The position numbers and the translations under genes were made by a program. The notes under the pieces were generated by a model. That model was not told where the DNA came from. It did no database searches and saw only the letters and a program-made list of their open reading frames with translations. A DNA stretch of 27,349 nucleotides, from the NCBI GenBank assembly GCA_002314595.1, contig DCGP01000014.1, positions 1 through 27,349 on the forward strand, written 5' to 3'. The stretch is from Clostridiales bacterium UBA1775 (lineage in GTDB: Bacteria > Bacillota > Clostridia > Monoglobales > Firm-18). Below, in pieces: positions 23,067 to 27,349 of the stretch (positions are counted from its first letter, which is position 1; each line of letters begins with the position of its first letter).

Positions 23067-23905
23067 TACATTTTACCTCCTAATTCTGCAAGTTCTTTGT
23101 CAAGTTCTTCTATTGCTTGTTTATGTTGTTCATCATTAGGAGCAACACCGTGCCACGATGCTTGATTTTCCATAAAGGAAACGCCCTTACCCTTTGTACT
23201 TTTTGCAATTAAAACAGTTGGTTTACCTTTACATTCCTTAGCTTTATTAAAGCCATCTCTTAAAGAGTCAAAATCGTGAGCATCAACTAAAATAACATTC
23301 CAACCAAAGGCGTTAAACTTTTCGTCAATAGGAAGTGGAGACATAACATCTTCAATTTTGCCGTCAATTTGAAGGCCGTTCCAGTCAACAACTGCACACA
23401 AATTATCAAGATTATACTGTGCTGCAAACATTGCTGCTTCCCATACTTGACCTTCTTGTATTTCTCCATCGCCTAAAATTGTATATACTCTGTAATTATC
23501 ACCAAATGTTTTTGCAGCAAGAGCCATACCGTTTGCAGCAGAAATACCTTGTCCTAAGGAACCTGTTGACATATCAACACCCGGTACATGCTTCATACTT
23601 GGGTGGCCTTGCAGGTAACTTCCTGTCTTTCTGAATGTAATTAAATCTTCAACAGGGAAGAAGCCTTTTTCAGCCAATGCACCATATAGTGCAGGTGAGC
23701 AATGCCCTTTTGAAAGTACAAACCTATCTCTGTCCTTCCAATCAGGATTTTTAGGATCTACGTTCATCTGTTCAAAATATAATTCTGTCATTATATCTGT
23801 TGAGGATAACGAACCACCAGGGTGCCCCGCTTTCGCAGCATGAGTTTCATCAATAATATGATGTCTAATCTTACACGCGATGATTTTTAATTCTTGATTG
23901 TTCAT
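23066..23905 (-). CDS. Transketolase, N-terminal (thiamine diphosphate-binding) subunit
   Basis: The diphosphate-binding half of split transketolase. It has HAAKAGHPGGSLSSTDIMTE (22-41), KGHCSPALYG, HPSMKHVPGVDMSTGSLGQG and the thiamine diphosphate/metal motif GDGEIQEGQVWEA followed by VVDWNGLQIDG. The length of 279 is normal. The ATG at 23905 is fixed by homology, but the strong AAAGGAGGG site lies about 30 nt upstream, beyond an inverted repeat, an unusual arrangement noted separately. It may be read through from mrnC, since no good promoter was seen. Confidence 0.94.
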   Translation of the reverse strand: MNNQELKIIACKIRHHIIDETHAAKAGHPGGSLSSTDIMTELYFEQMNVDPKNPDWKDRDRFVLSKGHCSPALYGALAEKGFFPVEDLITFRKTGSYLQGHPSMKHVPGVDMSTGSLGQGISAANGMALAAKTFGDNYRVYTILGDGEIQEGQVWEAAMFAAQYNLDNLCAVVDWNGLQIDGKIEDVMSPLPIDEKFNAFGWNVILVDAHDFDSLRDGFNKAKECKGKPTVLIAKSTKGKGVSFMENQASWHGVAPNDEQHKQAIEELDKELAELGGKM

Positions 23906-23944
23906 AGTGTATGTAATACATTAAAGTATTACCTTCCCTCCTTT
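23906..23944 (-). promoter_or_regulatory. Displaced ribosome site and inverted repeat before transketolase
   Basis: On the minus strand AAAGGAGGG (23936-23944) is followed by GTAATAC (23926-23932) / GTATTAC (23913-23919) and then the start codon at 23905. Folding the repeat would bring the ribosome site to about 10 nt from the ATG. An out-of-frame 16-codon reading frame (ATG at 23921, stop at 23873) starts within this stretch and overlaps the transketolase start. Confidence 0.45.
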
Positions 23945-23961
23945 GGTTAAATATATTTAAG

Positions 23962-23977
23962 CCGACTAAACCGTCGG
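23962..23977 (-). terminator. Short hairpin after mrnC, weak terminator candidate
   Basis: CCGAC (23962-23966) / GTCGG (23973-23977) with a 6-nt loop, 7 nt past the mrnC stop. There is no U run on the minus strand, so it may be an RNA-processing or pausing element rather than a terminator. Confidence 0.3.
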
Positions 23978-23983
23978 AATGTT

Positions 23984-24379
23984 TTATGATAAAATTTTAT
24001 TCATTAAATAGTCAAGTCTTTCTTTATTGCCGGTTAAATAAACATAACCCACAAGTGCCTCTAAGCCTGTTGCAATTCGATATTCGGAAACAGTTGCATG
24101 CTTTGGAACACTTGATTTTGTGTTTCTGCCACGTTTAAACACAGCCATTTCTTCCTCGGAAAGTTCCTCTTCTATTTTTCTAAATGCCTCACATTGAGTT
24201 TCTGCCTTAACAATTGATACAGCAGATTTATGTAATTTATCTACCTGAGTATTTGCCTTAGAAACAAGCATTTCCCTAACATACAGTTCATATACTGCAT
24301 CTCCAATATAGGCAAGTACCAATGGCGAATATTGTTTTGGTTCTGTCAAAATATCAACTCCGTTTATATTCTTTTCCAT
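23984..24379 (-). CDS. mrnC: Mini-ribonuclease III
   Basis: A catalytic-domain-only RNase III relative that matures the ends of 23S rRNA. It carries LAYIGDAVYELYVREM with catalytic Asp27, the RGRN motif (FKRGRNTKSSVPKHA) and TGLEALVGYVYLTG near the C-terminus with the second acidic residue. There is no double-strand RNA-binding domain, as expected. The length of 131 is typical. The start overlaps the end of cysS by 16 nt, and cysS-mrnC is a common Firmicute order. Confidence 0.95.
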   Translation of the reverse strand: MEKNINGVDILTEPKQYSPLVLAYIGDAVYELYVREMLVSKANTQVDKLHKSAVSIVKAETQCEAFRKIEEELSEEEMAVFKRGRNTKSSVPKHATVSEYRIATGLEALVGYVYLTGNKERLDYLMNKILS

Positions 24380-25758
24380 TTAACACCGTTTGGTGTATCT
24401 TCAAGAATAATGCCTTGTTCCTTTAAGGTATCACGAATTTCGTCTGCAAGTGCAAAGTTTCTATCCTTTCTTGCCTGCTGACGCTTTTCAATCATTTCCT
24501 CAATTTCAGCGTCAAGGTTTTTACTATCTGATTTTTGAAGTATGCCTAACACTCCACCAAGTTCTTTTAAAAGGTTAATGGAAATATCAATGTCTTCTTT
24601 TGAATTTTCCGTAGATGTTGTTATTTTAGAATTTATTTCTCTTACAAAATCAAACAAAGATGCAATTGCAAGCCCTGTGTTTAAATCGTCGTCCATTGCA
24701 TCACGGAATACCTTATTACAATTTTCAACAAGTTTTTTTATTTCATCGCTTAATTTGCCATCTGTTGCAGTATTCTTTAAAAATTCAAGATTTTCTACAC
24801 AAGTATAAATTCTTTCAAGACCTGTCTTTGCTTGTTCAATTAAATCCTTTGAAAAGTTTATAGGGCTTCTGTAATGTGCAGAAAGCATAAAAAATCTAAT
24901 AACCTCACCGTCGAATTCATTTAACACGTCCCTTACTGTAAAGAAGTTGCCAAGTGATTTAGACATTTTCTTATTATCTACATTTATATAGCCATTGTGC
25001 ATCCAGTACCTTGCAAAAGGTTTACAATTTGCGCATTCACTCTGCGCAATTTCATTTTCATGATGAGGAAATACAAGGTCTTGACCACCACTGTGAATAT
25101 CTATTGTCTTGCCAAGATATTTGTTTGCCATTGCTGAACATTCAATATGCCACCCGGGTCTGCCAAGTCCCCAAGGACTTTCCCATGCAGGCTCTCCCGG
25201 TTTTTGCTTTTTCCAAAGAGCAAAATCCATTGGGTCTCTTTTACTCTCGTTTACATCTATTCTTGCGCCGGCTTCTAAATCATCTAACGGTTGATGTGAT
25301 AGTTTGCCGTATTCTTTAAACTTCTTTGTAGCAAAGTAAACATCACCATCTACATTATAAGCATATCCGTTATCTTCAAGCTTTTTAACAATATCAATAA
25401 TTGAATCAATATTTTCAGTTGCCTTAGGGTGAACTGATGCTCTTTTAATACCTAATGAGTCAGCATCTTTAAAGTATTCTTCAATAAATCTTTCTCCTAA
25501 CTCTTTAACAGTAATGCCTTCATCGTTTGCCCTGTTAATCATCTTATCGTCTATATCTGTAAAATTTTGAACAAAAGTTACGTTATATCCATTAAATTCA
25601 AGGTATCTGCGTACTGTATCAAAAATTATAAACGGTCTTGCATTACCAATGTGAAAATAATTGTATACAGTAGGCCCACAGGAATACATTTTTACTTCCC
25701 CCGGAACTAATGGAGCAAATTCTTCCTTTTGTCTTGTTAATGTATTATAAATTTTCAT
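24364..25758 (-). CDS. cysS: Cysteinyl-tRNA synthetase
   Basis: Charges tRNA(Cys). Class I motifs are present: zinc-binding Cys27 in MYSCGPTVYNYFHIGNARP with HIGN at 36-39, the zinc region GWHIECSAMA with a later HHENEIAQSE, and KKMSKSLGN. The anticodon-binding C-terminus ends DTPNGVKWKRI. The start ATG at 25758 (464 aa) has GGAG about 10 nt upstream; an alternative start at 25785 adds nine basic residues lying wholly within cysE and is less likely. It overlaps the end of cysE by 14 nt, so the two are coupled. No T-box leader stands in front of the gene. Confidence 0.96.
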   Translation of the reverse strand: MKIYNTLTRQKEEFAPLVPGEVKMYSCGPTVYNYFHIGNARPFIIFDTVRRYLEFNGYNVTFVQNFTDIDDKMINRANDEGITVKELGERFIEEYFKDADSLGIKRASVHPKATENIDSIIDIVKKLEDNGYAYNVDGDVYFATKKFKEYGKLSHQPLDDLEAGARIDVNESKRDPMDFALWKKQKPGEPAWESPWGLGRPGWHIECSAMANKYLGKTIDIHSGGQDLVFPHHENEIAQSECANCKPFARYWMHNGYINVDNKKMSKSLGNFFTVRDVLNEFDGEVIRFFMLSAHYRSPINFSKDLIEQAKTGLERIYTCVENLEFLKNTATDGKLSDEIKKLVENCNKVFRDAMDDDLNTGLAIASLFDFVREINSKITTSTENSKEDIDISINLLKELGGVLGILQKSDSKNLDAEIEEMIEKRQQARKDRNFALADEIRDTLKEQGIILEDTPNGVKWKRI

Positions 25759-26386
25759 TATTTTTCTCCTTTTCAATCTTTTCAAGTCTAATGTTCAACT
25801 TACAAAGTTCCATAGAAATAGGGTCCGGAATATGTACCTGGTCAAGGTCAACTGTCTGTTCAACTCTAACATTGTTTTTCTTAACAATTCTACCGGGTAC
25901 ACCTACTACTGTACAGTTTGCAGGCACTTCTGAAAGAACCACTGCATTAGAGGCAATTTTACAATTATCTCCAACAGTAAAAGGTCCTAACACCTTTGCA
26001 CCACATCCAATAACAACATTCTTTCCAATTGTTGGATGGCGCTTACCTTTGTCCTTACCTGTACCACCTAATGTAACCCCCTGATATATTGTGCAGTCAT
26101 CACCGACTACGGCAGTTTCACCAATTACAATACCCATACCGTGGTCAATGAAAACCCCTTTGCCGATTGTAGCACCCGGGTGTATTTCGATACCTGTCTT
26201 TTTCCTTGCCCTTTGTGAAATAAACCTTGCTATAAAATAGTGCTTCTTTTCATAAAACCAATGAGCCCATCTGTAATGCCTAATTGCCTTAACCCCTGAG
26301 TATAAAAAATATACTTCCCAAAAGCTACGTGCGGCAGGGTCGCGGTCTAAAGCTGCTTTAACATCATCTTTAATATTATTAAACAT
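25745..26386 (-). CDS. cysE: Serine O-acetyltransferase
   Basis: Makes O-acetylserine, the first step of cysteine synthesis. The N-terminal helical part includes DRDPAARSFWEV and AIRHYRWAHWFY. The left-handed beta-helix of hexapeptide repeats follows (IHPGATIGKGVFIDHG, GIVIGETAVVGDD, TLGGTGKDKGKRHPTIG), then NAVVLSEVPANCTVVGVPGRIV. The length of 213 corresponds to the short EpsC-type enzyme. It lies between the DapF-like gene (24 nt upstream) and cysS (overlap), so cysteine synthesis and charging are co-transcribed. Confidence 0.95.
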   Translation of the reverse strand: MFNNIKDDVKAALDRDPAARSFWEVYFLYSGVKAIRHYRWAHWFYEKKHYFIARFISQRARKKTGIEIHPGATIGKGVFIDHGMGIVIGETAVVGDDCTIYQGVTLGGTGKDKGKRHPTIGKNVVIGCGAKVLGPFTVGDNCKIASNAVVLSEVPANCTVVGVPGRIVKKNNVRVEQTVDLDQVHIPDPISMELCKLNIRLEKIEKEKNNENL

Positions 26387-26410
26387 ATATTAACCACCTA
26401 CATTCTGAAA

Positions 26411-27244
26411 TTAAAAATCTATAGAAAATACAATTTCAGCATAGCTGCTTTGGTATATGTATCCATCTTCATCAATAGAAAATTCAATGTCGCCACCTAA
26501 AAGTTCAACAGTTATTTTGTCGTTAACCATATCTTTATGGTTGGCAATGGCAAATACCGAAGCTGCACCGAAATCACAACCCATAACTTCACCTTCATCT
26601 AACTGCCAACATCGTACTTGGGCAAGATTTTTTTCAACAATATTTGCTATTTGAATATTTGTTCCCATCGGAAACATATTATGTCTTTCAATATACGGTG
26701 CAATTTTAGCAAGTTCATATTCATTAAGCTCATCACCGTTATCCACAAATATAACTGTGTTTACCTTATTTTCCACTAAAACACAACTAATTTCATAATT
26801 ATCATTTTTAATTGTAATTGTCTTATCTATAAATGTATCCTCACAGCTGTCAATGGGAATTAACTGTGGTGTAAAAATTGCTTTCCCACAATTTACTGTA
26901 AACACAACTTTACCATCTATATCATCAACTGTAACATACTTTACACCTGCAATAGTTTCAAATGAAATCGTTAATTTATCCGAAATTCCGTTATCCACAA
27001 TATATTTTACACAACAAATTAAGGCATTTGGTGAAGGTTTACATTCAATGCCATCTGTATTATATAATTCTACTTTAAAATCACCGTGTTGAGAATATGA
27101 TATTAAAATCAATCCGTCTGCACCTATTCCAAAGTGCCTATGACACGATGTAACGGCAATTTCATCAGGTTTATTAACTTGTTCTTCATAACAATTAACA
27201 ATTAAATAATCGTTACCAACGCTATGCACCTTAGTGTATTTCAT
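26411..27244 (-). CDS. DapF-like protein without key catalytic residues (277 aa)
   Basis: Overall matches diaminopimelate epimerase: KYTKVHSVGNDYLIVN at the N-terminus, HFGIGADGLILI (37-48), YNTDGIEC (61-68), NMFPMGTNIQIANI (189-202) and the final repeat GEVMGCDFGAASVFAIA (218-234). The catalytic pair is broken. The first cysteine motif (A-x-MCGNGIRC in the family) is KPSPNALICC, with Ser71 at the cysteine position. In the second half Cys223 remains, but the ERG-x-GET segment is QLDEGEV. Epimerisation by the two-cysteine mechanism is therefore unlikely. It may be a pseudoenzyme, a racemase with another mechanism or a ligand-binding protein. It heads the cysE-cysS-mrnC operon, with the promoter at 27289-27317 and an AAAGGG ribosome site. 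Confidence 0.85.
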   Translation of the reverse strand: MKYTKVHSVGNDYLIVNCYEEQVNKPDEIAVTSCHRHFGIGADGLILISYSQHGDFKVELYNTDGIECKPSPNALICCVKYIVDNGISDKLTISFETIAGVKYVTVDDIDGKVVFTVNCGKAIFTPQLIPIDSCEDTFIDKTITIKNDNYEISCVLVENKVNTVIFVDNGDELNEYELAKIAPYIERHNMFPMGTNIQIANIVEKNLAQVRCWQLDEGEVMGCDFGAASVFAIANHKDMVNDKITVELLGGDIEFSIDEDGYIYQSSYAEIVFSIDF

Positions 27245-27288
27245 ATAAACAGTACCCTTTCAAAATAAATATACATACCTAATATAAT

Positions 27289-27317
27289 ATTATATACTAT
27301 TTTTACACATTTTACAA
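27289..27317 (-). promoter_or_regulatory. Promoter of the DapF-like/cysE/cysS/mrnC operon
   Basis: On the minus strand TTGTAA (27312-27317), a 17-nt spacer and TATAAT (27289-27294), about 45 nt before the first start codon. No riboswitch or T-box fits in the short leader. Confidence 0.7.
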
Positions 27318-27349
27318 GTAAAATATAAATAAATATCCACCCGCATAGC

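Noticed and set aside
27245..27349. T-box or cysteine-responsive leader for the cysE-cysS operon
   Set aside because: Only about 40 nt separate the likely transcription start from the first gene, and the gaps before cysE and cysS are too short; no T-box sequence was seen.
1..27349. CRISPR arrays, tRNA or rRNA genes, insertion sequences, prophage genes
   Set aside because: No repeat-spacer pattern, cloverleaf-like gene, rRNA stretch, transposase or phage motif was recognised on either strand.

Overview
The window looks like a chromosomal piece of a low-GC, spore-forming member of the Clostridia, probably a gut-type anaerobe. The base composition is AT-rich, Shine-Dalgarno sites are strong (AGGAGG) and promoters are close to TTGACA-17-TATAAT. 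There is a YunB-type sporulation gene, the GatCAB tRNA amidotransferase, a split transketolase, Mini-RNase III and a glycyl radical enzyme, which requires anaerobic conditions. No tRNA, rRNA, CRISPR array, intact insertion sequence or prophage gene was seen.

Layout. (1) 1-630, minus: a small DUF1858 gene and a small conserved hypothetical gene. (2) 640-4940, plus: a scrambled accessory segment. A perfect promoter leads into a dead GntR/YtrA-type regulator. This joins a relic of a family-8 polysaccharide lyase, then an intact glycyl radical enzyme and its activase, then a truncated GH127-like gene that runs into the last 30 codons of an apparent ABC-2 permease. The outer ends look like remains of one GntR-ABC transporter operon into which a piece of a carbohydrate locus was substituted. 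(3) 4940-6840, minus: a cytoplasmic clan GH-A glycoside hydrolase. (4) 6841-10220, minus: a membrane and envelope operon (flippase-like membrane protein, pssA, psd, GT51 transglycosylase). (5) 10255-16050, plus: the most interesting part. A consensus promoter leads to a 31-codon leader peptide with eight leucine codons, then mutually exclusive hairpins that look like a ribosome-mediated attenuator. Next come a LeuA-like protein lacking its metal-binding and catalytic motifs, a fusion of a sugar-isomerase-type TIM barrel to an acyl-CoA synthetase, a metal-dependent amidohydrolase/decarboxylase-like protein with a frameshifted tail, and an alpha/beta-hydrolase esterase. (6) 16100-22120, plus: yunB, ligA and gatCAB. 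(7) 22120-27320, minus: a DapF-like protein that has lost key catalytic residues, then cysE, cysS, mrnC and the two transketolase subunits.

How the genes work together. Regions 4, 6 and 7 are housekeeping: phosphatidylethanolamine synthesis, DNA ligation, Gln-tRNA/Asn-tRNA formation, cysteine supply and charging, rRNA maturation and the pentose phosphate pathway. Region 5 is best read as one leucine-responsive operon. Because its first enzyme appears unable to perform the standard isopropylmalate synthase reaction while keeping the LeuA regulatory domain, the operon's product is unknown and may be a previously undescribed acyl-CoA or acyl-adenylate pathway. Region 2 holds a glycyl radical enzyme whose substrate I cannot assign; its neighbours suggest a sugar-derived compound. 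All functional statements rest on motif reading by eye, and no database search was run.
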